Part shown: positions 6,084 to 12,781 of the stretch, piece after piece
Position numbering within the stretch: the stretch's first letter is position 1
How the letters are laid out: each line of letters starts with the position of its first letter
From: a virus
IMG/VR virus record: IMGVR_UViG_3300021142_000082
Coordinates: 1 to 38,250 of that record
DNA length: 38,250 bases
Direction: 5' to 3' (one strand)
The notes under the pieces: model-generated
The model's input: the letters and a program-made list of their open reading frames with translations, nothing else
The model's database searches: none
What the model was told of the DNA's origin: nothing
Made by a program: the position numbers and the translations under genes

Positions 6084-8255
6084 TTAAAAGTCTTCCATTA
6101 CTAATTGCTTATCTTCGACTTTAAATTCACTCTCTATCATTCCAACTGGGTACCAACGAATCTTACGAATACCATCTACTGATGTCTGTTTTTTTTCTAA
6201 CTTCAATATGTTCTTAAGCACATTAGCGATGTTCATTTCGTCGTACTTTGATATAGGTTTCGATATAGAACCAAACCCACCTGTAAATAATGCAAAGTAT
6301 ATATCTGTAACAGTTATACCTTCGTTTTTCTCGTAACTGCTTTTCTTTAAATACCAATCAACAATAAGGTCTTCGTTAGCATCTGATATTCGTCTTTTGC
6401 TTTGTTCTTCTCTAGTCTCCACATCTGGGAATTCCCACGTTGTCTCTTTACTGACTATTACTCTCTGATAAGCTTCTGCAAATAATTGGTCCCTGTTTGC
6501 TTCAAGCCATTCTAGGTTAGCACGAGGAAGAAGGGTCTTTACGGGTAACCAACGGCGATTTCCCGTCTCGTCTTTTAAGTATTCGTCCGTATTGGTAGTC
6601 ATAGCGAAAACGCAACGGCGGGGATGGTCAAGCGATATCTTACCATAAGGCATACGGTACTTGTCTTGTTGTGTAGTTATAATAGCTTTTAGTTTCTTAA
6701 CATCTGTACGAGATAGCGTCTCTCCTTCTGAAAACTCCACAATGGCTTTGCTTGAGAATTGCATAAAGAAATCCTTAGTATCTGGTGACATCGTCGTCTC
6801 AACGTGCCAATCTCTACCTAGTGTCGCTAGTGATGATGATTTTTTTGTCCCCTGTTCACCTTCCAAAACTAACACATAGTCAAACTTGCATCCTGGTTGC
6901 ATTATTCTCTTAACTAAACCTTTCATCCAGTTACTCCCTACTGCTCTATGATATAGGTTATCTTCTACGCCATAGGTATTACATAGCCATTGATCTAAAC
7001 GGGGTATCTTATCCCATACAACACTTCTTAAGTAATCTTTTGCACTATCTATCTCGTTCTCTTTTCCTACGGTTAGTACAGCGTCGTATATCATTTCTTT
7101 TTTTACTGTCTGAAATTCGGTAAATATCTCAGCTATCCTAGACTGCAATTTTAAGATATCAACGTCCTCAAAATCTATCCATTTCTTCCCGTCGTATAAT
7201 TCATACTTCCCTTTAAAGTCATCAAGTCTGTATTTACCCTTAAACTCCGGATGCTTTCTTAATACCCTGCATATATTCTCTGTACACAATGTTACGACTT
7301 TAGTCTTCTCTTTCCCTTTAAGTGTAAATAGAAAATCAAAATCAATATCAATATATTCATCTTCATTTATAGCCACCTGCACTTTGCTCTTTGGCATAGG
7401 TGGTTCGTACACAGTATCGCAGTTTTCTATCGCAAAAGTTATAGTCCTTGTACGATAGTCCTCCCGTTCTTGAGTTTTTGCCCTCGCTCCTAAAGGTGAG
7501 TTTATCCATATCCTCTCCATCTGCTCCGCATCCTTTCGTGTCCAGAACGCTAACATTGACACTAACGCCATATCCGCTGTCGACATATCGTCTCCGTAAG
7601 CTTTTGTATCACCATTATATAGTGACTGTATTTTCTTCCCATTTTTAGCATTGAACATCTTTTTAATAATATCCGTATCATTGATGTTTATATGTATCGG
7701 CGTATTTATTGTTACCGCCATACTCTTTTTCTCTTTTCCCCAAGGATAACCTACCACAGATAAGATGTCTAACGCTTCTTTCGCTGTTATTGTTCTGACG
7801 TTCTTTTCTTTCCCGTAACTGTTACCTGTCACAGTGAAGAAACGTAAAGATGAATAACACTCATACGGTGCTTTTTTATTCGCTTCAAGTTCTAATGGTT
7901 CAGTCAATTCAAAATACAAATGTACTCCCGTTCCAGACGGTGACAGTTCCATATATGTATCCGCTTTCTTTATTAGTTCTATAATATTATCTCTTTCTGA
8001 ATGTTCTATTCTGTTCGTCTGAGGATTAACACAATGGTCAATATCTATCCCTAGAAATTTCTTATCTAACCCAAACATTATGCCAACTCTGCTCTGATCT
8101 TTTATCTCAGAAAGTGTATGCCAGGTACTTGGATCGTTCGATTTTCCGAGAGGTATTTTTGACATTTTTTTATCACCATTTCTTTCGATGATTTCTTTCG
8201 GTTGCCAAGATATCCATCTTTTTTGTTCCCCAAATTTCTCAAATAATTTATTCAT
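6084..8255 (-). CDS. PrimPol / VirE-type helicase-primase (723 aa)
   Basis: N-terminal AEP/PrimPol domain: GIDID (69-73), MELSPSGTGVHLYF (102-115) and SSLRFFTVTG (135-144). A linker of ~250 aa follows. The C-terminal VirE/D5-type SF3-like ATPase has Walker A GEQGTKKS (466-473), Walker B AIVEFSEGE (504-512) and sensor region VFAMTTNTDEYLKDETGNRR. The Walker A has TKKS where GKS/GKT is usual, but the P-loop Lys and Ser are kept. It primes and unwinds DNA. As no polymerase A/B is encoded, elongation should rely on the host replicase or on PrimPol itself. It is first in the leftward operon next to the putative origin. Confidence 0.9.
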   Translation of the reverse strand: MNKLFEKFGEQKRWISWQPKEIIERNGDKKMSKIPLGKSNDPSTWHTLSEIKDQSRVGIMFGLDKKFLGIDIDHCVNPQTNRIEHSERDNIIELIKKADTYMELSPSGTGVHLYFELTEPLELEANKKAPYECYSSLRFFTVTGNSYGKEKNVRTITAKEALDILSVVGYPWGKEKKSMAVTINTPIHININDTDIIKKMFNAKNGKKIQSLYNGDTKAYGDDMSTADMALVSMLAFWTRKDAEQMERIWINSPLGARAKTQEREDYRTRTITFAIENCDTVYEPPMPKSKVQVAINEDEYIDIDFDFLFTLKGKEKTKVVTLCTENICRVLRKHPEFKGKYRLDDFKGKYELYDGKKWIDFEDVDILKLQSRIAEIFTEFQTVKKEMIYDAVLTVGKENEIDSAKDYLRSVVWDKIPRLDQWLCNTYGVEDNLYHRAVGSNWMKGLVKRIMQPGCKFDYVLVLEGEQGTKKSSSLATLGRDWHVETTMSPDTKDFFMQFSSKAIVEFSEGETLSRTDVKKLKAIITTQQDKYRMPYGKISLDHPRRCVFAMTTNTDEYLKDETGNRRWLPVKTLLPRANLEWLEANRDQLFAEAYQRVIVSKETTWEFPDVETREEQSKRRISDANEDLIVDWYLKKSSYEKNEGITVTDIYFALFTGGFGSISKPISKYDEMNIANVLKNILKLEKKQTSVDGIRKIRWYPVGMIESEFKVEDKQLVMEDF

Positions 8256-8289
8256 TTTATTTTTGATAATATTTACTTAATATTCGTTT

Positions 8290-8329
8290 ATTATACACCA
8301 GGTGTGGCAGGGAAGGTAACTGTGCATAA
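8290..8329 (-). promoter_or_regulatory. Leftward promoter of the replication operon
   Basis: Minus strand: -10 TATAAT (8295-8290), 35 bp before the PrimPol ATG, and a DnaA-box-like TTATGCACAG (8329-8320) starting 34 bp upstream of the -10. The -35 is poor (TACCTT or TTACCT). The inverted repeat ACACC-A-GGTGT (8295-8305) overlaps the upstream edge of the -10 and could be a repressor site. Confidence 0.5.
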
Positions 8330-8574
8330 GTCATTATGACACGACTTTTTTGACAAGTAAAAGAAAGTAAAAAATAGGGGGGTGTTGCATAGGGTATTGC
8401 ATAGGTGTTGCATAGCAGGAAAACTCCTTATATTATATATATATTATTATACTACTATACCTTACTATACCTTTTTAATAATAATAATAAAATAAATATA
8501 AAATAAATATATTATTTATATAGCATATATAGGGGGTCGTGTTTAGGTGTGGAGTGTTGCACTTATCTCTTTTA

Positions 8575-8602
8575 TTGTGTTTTTTCTTACAAGTGATATA
8601 AT
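8575..8602 (+). promoter_or_regulatory. Rightward promoter for the SSB-like gene
   Basis: TTGTGT (8575-8580), 16 bp, extended -10 TGATATAAT (8594-8602). The leader is ~48 nt. A weak TTATCTCTTTT (8563-8573) starts 34 bp upstream of the -10, reminiscent of the late TTATCCCCCTTT box. Confidence 0.6.
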
Positions 8603-8656
8603 TATTTTAGGTCTAAATTATTATTATCAAACGATGGTGGTAGTCCACTAAAATTT

Positions 8657-9253
8657 ATGTCAGGTTTAAACAATCGTGAGGGAGGAAAGTTTATTACAAT
8701 TTATCAGGGGAAGTTTTGCATCAGAGTTCCAGAGGGAACGGAAGGTTCATTCTCTCGTGTTAATAAAATTGGGAAAGAAGTTAATGAGTTGTTTTACGAT
8801 TCATTTACAGGAGTGTTAAAAAATATAAAAGTTAAGGATAGTCCAGACTATGGTAAAAACTGGGAATTTGTTTTCGAAGCGGATGGTCAAAAGTATACAT
8901 TGCAGTTATCTTATTCAAATAGTTTTGCAACAGCATTGTTAAAGATGTTACCCAACATTGATGTAAGTAAGGAATTTACTTTATCACCATCAATGAAGTT
9001 GGTGGAAGGAAAAAATCAAAGTTCACTATTTGTGAATCAAGACGGTAAAAGTATTAAGCACGCTTACACAAAGGATAATCCTAATGGATTACCAGATATG
9101 TTAAAGATTAAGGTTAAGGGTCAGGATACTTGGGATGATAGCGATCGTTTAATATTCTTAACTGAAATGATTAACAGAGATATTCTACCTAAACTAGGAC
9201 AAGAGGAAGAATATAAAGGGACAAAGGAGAGTGACGACGTTGAACCATTTTAA
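8657..9253 (+). CDS. Putative single-stranded DNA-binding protein (198 aa)
   Basis: The N-terminus (GGKFITIYQGKFCIRVPEGT) and the beta-rich middle (WEFVFEADGQKYTLQLSYSN) fit an OB-like fold. The last six residues, DDVEPF, copy the acidic SSB tip (E. coli DDDIPF) that recruits partner proteins. I recall homologous proteins in other environmental phages without a named family. It is first in the rightward arm next to the origin, followed by a strong terminator, so it is expressed alone. Function inferred from the tip motif and position. Confidence 0.6.
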   Translation: MSGLNNREGGKFITIYQGKFCIRVPEGTEGSFSRVNKIGKEVNELFYDSFTGVLKNIKVKDSPDYGKNWEFVFEADGQKYTLQLSYSNSFATALLKMLPNIDVSKEFTLSPSMKLVEGKNQSSLFVNQDGKSIKHAYTKDNPNGLPDMLKIKVKGQDTWDDSDRLIFLTEMINRDILPKLGQEEEYKGTKESDDVEPF

Positions 9254-9262
9254 TAAAAAAAG

Positions 9263-9287
9263 AATACACCGAAAGGTGTATTTTTTT
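9263..9287 (+). terminator. Rho-independent terminator after the SSB-like gene
   Basis: AATACACC-GAAA-GGTGTATT: a perfect 8-bp stem with a GNRA tetraloop and a following T-tract to 9287. Confidence 0.9.
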
Positions 9288-9324
9288 ATCCACAGTTGCG
9301 TAATTATTAATATGGTTGTATAAT
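9286..9324 (+). promoter_or_regulatory. Rightward promoter of the chaperonin/terminase operon, with TTATCCACAG box
   Basis: TTATCCACAG (9286-9295), then TTGCGT (9296-9301), 17 bp, TATAAT (9319-9324). The box starts 33 bp upstream of the -10 and directly abuts the -35. It sits immediately after the SSB terminator. Leader to ATG 9357 is ~26 nt. Confidence 0.75.
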
Positions 9325-9356
9325 AATAATATTAATAAAGTAACTAAATATAAAAC

Positions 9357-9557
9357 ATGTCAAATCAACAAATTGATTTAAGCCAAAAAACAGACATTGA
9401 ACTTAAAGCTTTAGGTTATGATGAGCAAGTTAAAAAAAACTTAGCTGAAAATAACTTGAATATGATTAATGCAGCTTTAGTAAATTTTTATAAGAAAACT
9501 ATAACACCAGAACCAACACAAGAAGTTGATCTAGAATTAACCGGGGAAGTTATTTAA
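9357..9557 (+). CDS. Hypothetical protein (66 aa)
   Basis: Begins MSNQQIDLSQKTDIELKALG with a helical, charged body (YDEQVKKNLAENNLNMINAA) and an acidic tail ending TGEVI. Small proteins with the pattern DLSxKTDxELKALxYDxxxxxxxxxxNLxxI occur near structural genes of other phages as I remember them; role unknown. First gene of the chaperonin operon. Confidence 0.65.
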   Translation: MSNQQIDLSQKTDIELKALGYDEQVKKNLAENNLNMINAALVNFYKKTITPEPTQEVDLELTGEVI

Positions 9558-9565
9558 TAATCATT

Positions 9566-9754
9566 ATGTCATTTATTTATTTTATCTTAGGAGTAATACT
9601 TGGTTTATTGATTAGAGAAATCAAAGTAAAAACTCTTAATGAAGTTGAAGAGATAAAACATAATAGCGAAAATAAAGGTCATGCTCAATTCTTTGAAAGT
9701 GTATCTTTTAAAGAAAAATTTAATAAGTCTAATAATATAAGTGAAATTCTATGA
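9566..9754 (+). CDS. Small membrane protein (62 aa)
   Basis: The N-terminal hydrophobic helix (SFIYFILGVILGLLI) is followed by a basic stop-transfer (REIKVKTL) and a charged cytoplasmic tail. Single-pass, N-out topology expected. Its TGA overlaps the groEL ATG (ATGA), so the two are translationally coupled. Function unknown; coupling to the chaperonin is suggestive only. Confidence 0.65.
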   Translation: MSFIYFILGVILGLLIREIKVKTLNEVEEIKHNSENKGHAQFFESVSFKEKFNKSNNISEIL

Positions 9755-11262
9755 GTAAACAAGTTCATTCTGGTAAAGAAGCAATGTCAAAAGTTTTAAT
9801 TGGTTTAAATAAGTGTGCTGACACTGTCGGATCAACACTCGGACCTTGCGGTAAAAATATATTTATTGATGGTGGTATCCCTAAAATAACAAATGATGGT
9901 GCTACTATCGCTAACGAAATTGTTTTAGAAGATAAGTTAGAAAATGCAGGAAGTTATACTGTTAGAAATGTTTCAGCTCAAACTAATGATGATGCAGGAG
10001 ATGGTACTACTACAACTTCTGTGTTATTCCAGTCTATCGTTAATGAATCTTTAAAGAGACCAGAGAATGCAATGGCAATAAAAAGTTCTTTGAAGGAAGC
10101 AGGTAACAAAATATTAAAGATACTTGCTAAAAAGTCTGTTAAGATTGATAAAAATGATATTGAAAAAGTAGCTTTTATTTCTGCTGAAAATAAGGAATTG
10201 GCAAAGTTAATTTCTCAGATTATTGATAAATTAGGAGATAAGGCTGTTATTAATGTGGAAGATTCTCGCACATTTTTTACTGAATATGAAATTGTTGAAG
10301 GCTATGAGGCTAATGTAGGATTTATGTCATCAGATTTTATAACTGATAAACGTCAATCAAAAGCAGTTTATAGTGATATACCAGTTTTATGTTCTGAAAA
10401 GAAAATAAGTAATATATCTGATATTTCTCCAATTTTTGAAATGTTTAAGAAAGAAAATATCGGTTCATGCGTAATAGTATGTGATGATATAGACGATGGT
10501 TTGCTTGGTATGTTTGTTGCTAATAATAAAATGGGAACATTTAAAACCATTATTATTAAAGCTTCAAGTTTATTGCTTGAAGATATTGCAGGAACAGTCG
10601 GATCAACTATCATTTCTAATAGCACAGGTGTTAGTTTCCATAATTTTGATAAGGTGCATTTAGGTTATGCTAAAAAGGTTATTAGTGACGCTAATAAAAC
10701 TTTATTTATCGGTGATGGAGTAGCTTCAAAGGTATATGCTAAAGATTTGGAAGCGAGAGCAAATGGTGAACCTAATATGTACACAGCTCGTAATATGCAT
10801 CAGAGAGTCGCTAAATTAAAGGGAGGCATAGCACAGTTAAAGATTGGTGCTTCCACTGATTTTGAAAGAGAATATTTAAAGGATAAAGCTGTTGATGCTG
10901 TTAAAGCTGTTCAGTCAGCGTTAGAAGAAGGAATTGTTGAAGGTGGCGGAATGACATTGTGGAAGATTGCATCAGAGATGAAACCTAAAACAGTTGGTGA
11001 AGAAATATTAAAGAAAGCTTTAACATCTCCATTAAGGAAAATAATTGAAAATGCTGGAAAGGATTATGCAGAGATAATTAGAAACTTACCTAAAGATATG
11101 GGATATGATGCTAAAAATGATAAATATGTTGATATGATAAAAGCAGGTATTATTGATCCAAGCAAGGTTGAGCGTTGTGCTTTGGAAAATTCTGTATCTT
11201 CAGCTTCTACGTTTATTACAACGGAATCATTTATCACTGATTATGTAAAAGAAAATGAGTAA
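9751..11262 (+). CDS. groEL: Phage GroEL-like chaperonin (503 aa)
   Basis: Group I chaperonin with all ATPase residues: LGPCGKN (30-36), ITNDG with Asp49 (E. coli Asp52), GDGTTT (83-88), Asp382 (Asp398) and EEGIVEGGG (392-400). The apical region is divergent: GFMSSDF replaces GYLSPYF (losing one of the aromatic substrate/GroES contacts), and the KAPGFGDRRKA segment is shortened to KASSLLL, about six residues missing. The C-terminus ends DYVKENE with no GGM tail; total 503 versus ~548 aa. It likely makes a ring that folds phage structural proteins with the GroES encoded just downstream. Coupled to genes on both sides by ATGA overlaps. Confidence 0.95.
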   Translation: MSKQVHSGKEAMSKVLIGLNKCADTVGSTLGPCGKNIFIDGGIPKITNDGATIANEIVLEDKLENAGSYTVRNVSAQTNDDAGDGTTTTSVLFQSIVNESLKRPENAMAIKSSLKEAGNKILKILAKKSVKIDKNDIEKVAFISAENKELAKLISQIIDKLGDKAVINVEDSRTFFTEYEIVEGYEANVGFMSSDFITDKRQSKAVYSDIPVLCSEKKISNISDISPIFEMFKKENIGSCVIVCDDIDDGLLGMFVANNKMGTFKTIIIKASSLLLEDIAGTVGSTIISNSTGVSFHNFDKVHLGYAKKVISDANKTLFIGDGVASKVYAKDLEARANGEPNMYTARNMHQRVAKLKGGIAQLKIGASTDFEREYLKDKAVDAVKAVQSALEEGIVEGGGMTLWKIASEMKPKTVGEEILKKALTSPLRKIIENAGKDYAEIIRNLPKDMGYDAKNDKYVDMIKAGIIDPSKVERCALENSVSSASTFITTESFITDYVKENE

Positions 11263-11449
11263 ACAAGAAATTAAAGTACCAGAAAAAGTTTCAGTATTTG
11301 AAGATAAAAAAAGTGGAGTTAATACTGTTGCATTTCCTATTGTATTTCCAGATTTTACACAAGGAGCTTTGATGGTAACGCATTTAAAAAAAGGAGCTTG
11401 GAATCCTGGTGCAGATATTAAAAGTATAACTATTGAATTTTATGATTAA
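11255..11449 (+). CDS. Hypothetical protein between groEL and groES (64 aa)
   Basis: Starts inside the groEL stop (ATGA) and ends overlapping the groES ATG. MSKQEIKVPEKVSVFEDKKS then VNTVAFPIVFPDFTQGALMV: a small, strand-rich protein with no recognised domain. Its insertion between the two chaperonin genes with double translational coupling suggests co-function, for example an adaptor or substrate, but this is inference. Confidence 0.65.
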   Translation: MSKQEIKVPEKVSVFEDKKSGVNTVAFPIVFPDFTQGALMVTHLKKGAWNPGADIKSITIEFYD

Positions 11450-11699
11450 AATAAAACCATTGAATAATATTGTTCAGCTTAAGATACAAGAAGCAAAAGC
11501 TGGTGTTCTTGATACTTCAAGTAAAAAATCAGCAGTTGAGTTTGGTGAGGTTGTAAACTTTGGAGAAAATGTTAAAGGATTTAAGAAAGGTGATAAGGTA
11601 TTCTTTAAAGCTTGGGCAACAGATATTATAAGCCACGAAGGAGAAACTTATTATTTTATTAATATTGAAACTAATGCTATCCTTGCGTTAGTAGGTTAA
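11442..11699 (+). CDS. groES: GroES-like co-chaperonin (85 aa)
   Basis: Start ATG 11442 is preferred to the upstream TTG 11433 because it aligns with the family (MIKIKPLNNIVQLK versus MNIRPLHDRVIVK) and overlaps the previous stop. Features: mobile loop with AGVLDT (E. coli GGIVLT), EFGEVVNFGENVKGFKKGDKV (barrel core), and the C-terminal ILALVG typical of GroES (ILAIVE). About ten residues shorter than E. coli GroES, including the roof hairpin. It should cap the phage GroEL ring, whose divergent apical contacts may have co-evolved with this loop. Confidence 0.88.
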   Translation: MIKIKPLNNIVQLKIQEAKAGVLDTSSKKSAVEFGEVVNFGENVKGFKKGDKVFFKAWATDIISHEGETYYFINIETNAILALVG

Positions 11700-11702
11700 A
11701 AT

Positions 11703-11927
11703 ATGATTTGTAATAATATTTCACATTGTCATAATCTGCAAACTATTGATGACACTGACGCTCAAAGAGTAATTTGTGATCAATGTAAACATGTATTTAT
11801 TATCAGAAAAGAACCGATTAAAAATGTTCCAGAAAAGCGTTTGTACGCTAAGATATTTAAAAAAGATATTTTACAGGGTAAAGACAATCTTTTTTATAAA
11901 TATCATCCAGAGTATTTAAGTCATTAA
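11703..11927 (+). CDS. Zinc-ribbon-like hypothetical protein (74 aa)
   Basis: The Cys/His pattern MICNNISHCHNLQ...VICDQCKHVF gives C3, H8/C9/H10 and a C-x2-C pair, a small zinc ribbon. The second half (RLYAKIFKKDILQGKDNLFY then KYHPEYL) is basic and aromatic, perhaps nucleic-acid binding. Not recognised beyond this. It lies 3 bp after groES in the same operon. Confidence 0.65.
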   Translation: MICNNISHCHNLQTIDDTDAQRVICDQCKHVFIIRKEPIKNVPEKRLYAKIFKKDILQGKDNLFYKYHPEYLSH

Positions 11928-11932
11928 AATAT

Positions 11933-12250
11933 ATGAATGTTACTAAAAAATATAAAGAAAATTTAACTAAATTTGAGAAGTTAGCTCTATGGATAAATAC
12001 ATACATAGGGACTATTGAATTTACTGTATTTTGTTTTGTATTAGTAACCATTCCTATTTTTAGACCAGAAACTCAAACTGTTATATTTTATATTTCATCG
12101 GGATACTTACAGTTGATATTATTGCCACTCATAATTATGGGAGGTAATTTGCAAACGAAACATCATGAAATTGTTGCAGAGGAACAATTCGAAAAATTAT
12201 TAAAAAATGAACAGAAAATAGAGAAGATATTGTCTCTATTAGAAAAATAA
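11933..12250 (+). CDS. Two-span membrane protein, DUF1003-like topology (105 aa)
   Basis: A cytoplasmic basic lead is followed by TM1 (IEFTVFCFVLVTIPIF) and TM2 (FYISSGYLQLILLPLIIMGG), then a charged helix/coiled coil (EEQFEKLLKNEQKIEKILSLLEK). The WINTYIGTIEFT...LPLIIMGGNLQTKHHE layout resembles the DUF1003 or low-affinity Fe/Cu permease-like small proteins. A holin-like role is possible but its position before the terminase argues for something earlier. Stop and next ATG overlap (TAATG). Confidence 0.65.
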   Translation: MNVTKKYKENLTKFEKLALWINTYIGTIEFTVFCFVLVTIPIFRPETQTVIFYISSGYLQLILLPLIIMGGNLQTKHHEIVAEEQFEKLLKNEQKIEKILSLLEK

Positions 12251-12672
12251 TGTTAAATAATAATCTTACAAGAAAAGAAAAAGGATTTATAAAAGATTAC
12301 ATAGAAACTGGTAATGGTACTCAATCTGCTTTAAAAAATTATGATATCAGAGGAAAAAATCCAGAAAAGATAGCTAGCGTTATCGCTGTGGAAAACCTAG
12401 CCAAACCTAGGATATACAATGCGATTGCAGAAGCAATACCAGATACACTTTTAGCAGAGAAACATTTAGCTTTATTAAATAAACTAGATGAACAAGGGAA
12501 TATAGATGTTCAGGCAGTTAAAGCAGGATTGGATATGGGATATAAAATAAAAGGTTCTTATGCTCCCGAGAAAAAAGATATTACAACAGATGGTGACAAA
12601 ATAACTACTGATACAGACCTTGATATGTTGGCAGAATTGATGACTAATAAATTAAAGGAAAAGAAATTATGA
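12250..12672 (+). CDS. terS: Terminase small subunit (140 aa)
   Basis: The N-terminal DNA-binding helix-turn-helix has the family pattern LTRKEKGFIKDYIETGNGTQ followed by SALKNYD and VIAVENLAKPRIYNAI (Terminase_2-like). A central helix hairpin is followed by LDMGYKIKGSYAPEK, the usual oligomerisation end. It recognises the packaging site and regulates TerL. Encoded just upstream of terL with a 36-aa gene between; ATGA overlap with that gene. Confidence 0.85.
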   Translation: MLNNNLTRKEKGFIKDYIETGNGTQSALKNYDIRGKNPEKIASVIAVENLAKPRIYNAIAEAIPDTLLAEKHLALLNKLDEQGNIDVQAVKAGLDMGYKIKGSYAPEKKDITTDGDKITTDTDLDMLAELMTNKLKEKKL

Positions 12673-12779
12673 GTGAAGAAATAGAAAAACTTGAAGAATA
12701 TTACGAATCATTAGAAGATAAAGACAAAGCTTTTTTAAATTTAACTTTAGAAGATATAGAAGAAATTATTAATAAATAA
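12669..12779 (+). CDS. Tiny acidic protein (36 aa)
   Basis: ATG 12669 overlaps the terS stop (ATGA) and TAA 12777-12779 lies 2 bp before terL. MSEEIEKLEEYYESLEDKDK then AFLNLTLEDIEEIINK: a single acidic amphipathic helix. Function unknown; the coupling places it with the packaging genes. Confidence 0.55.
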   Translation: MSEEIEKLEEYYESLEDKDKAFLNLTLEDIEEIINK

Positions 12780-12781
12780 AT

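Larger units (their letters stand above)
8256..8656. other. Noncoding divergent region, candidate replication origin
   Basis: 401 bp without a gene between the leftward replication and rightward late arms. Contents in order: the leftward promoter; an 11-bp palindrome GTCATTATGAC (8330-8340); three direct repeats TTGCATAG at 8385, 8397 and 8408 (11-12 bp period, iteron-like) behind a G-run; an AT-rich block 8420-8530 with two ACTATACC copies 10 bp apart (8454, 8464) and long TAATAA/ATAAAT runs, a likely unwinding element; a further TGTTGCAC (8555); the rightward promoter; and GTGG-TAGT-CCAC just before the SSB start. Iterons, AT-rich DNA and an adjacent primase gene are the usual origin pattern. 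Confidence 0.6.

Noticed and set aside
8256-9357. Bacteroidota-type promoters (TTTG / TAnnTTTG)
   Set aside because: The best promoters read TTGNNN-16/17-TATAAT; no consistent TAnnTTTG was found before genes.
9751-12672. Alternative genetic code with TGA as an amino acid
   Set aside because: TGA ends several genes in ATGA overlaps (for example before groEL and after terS), so it acts as stop.
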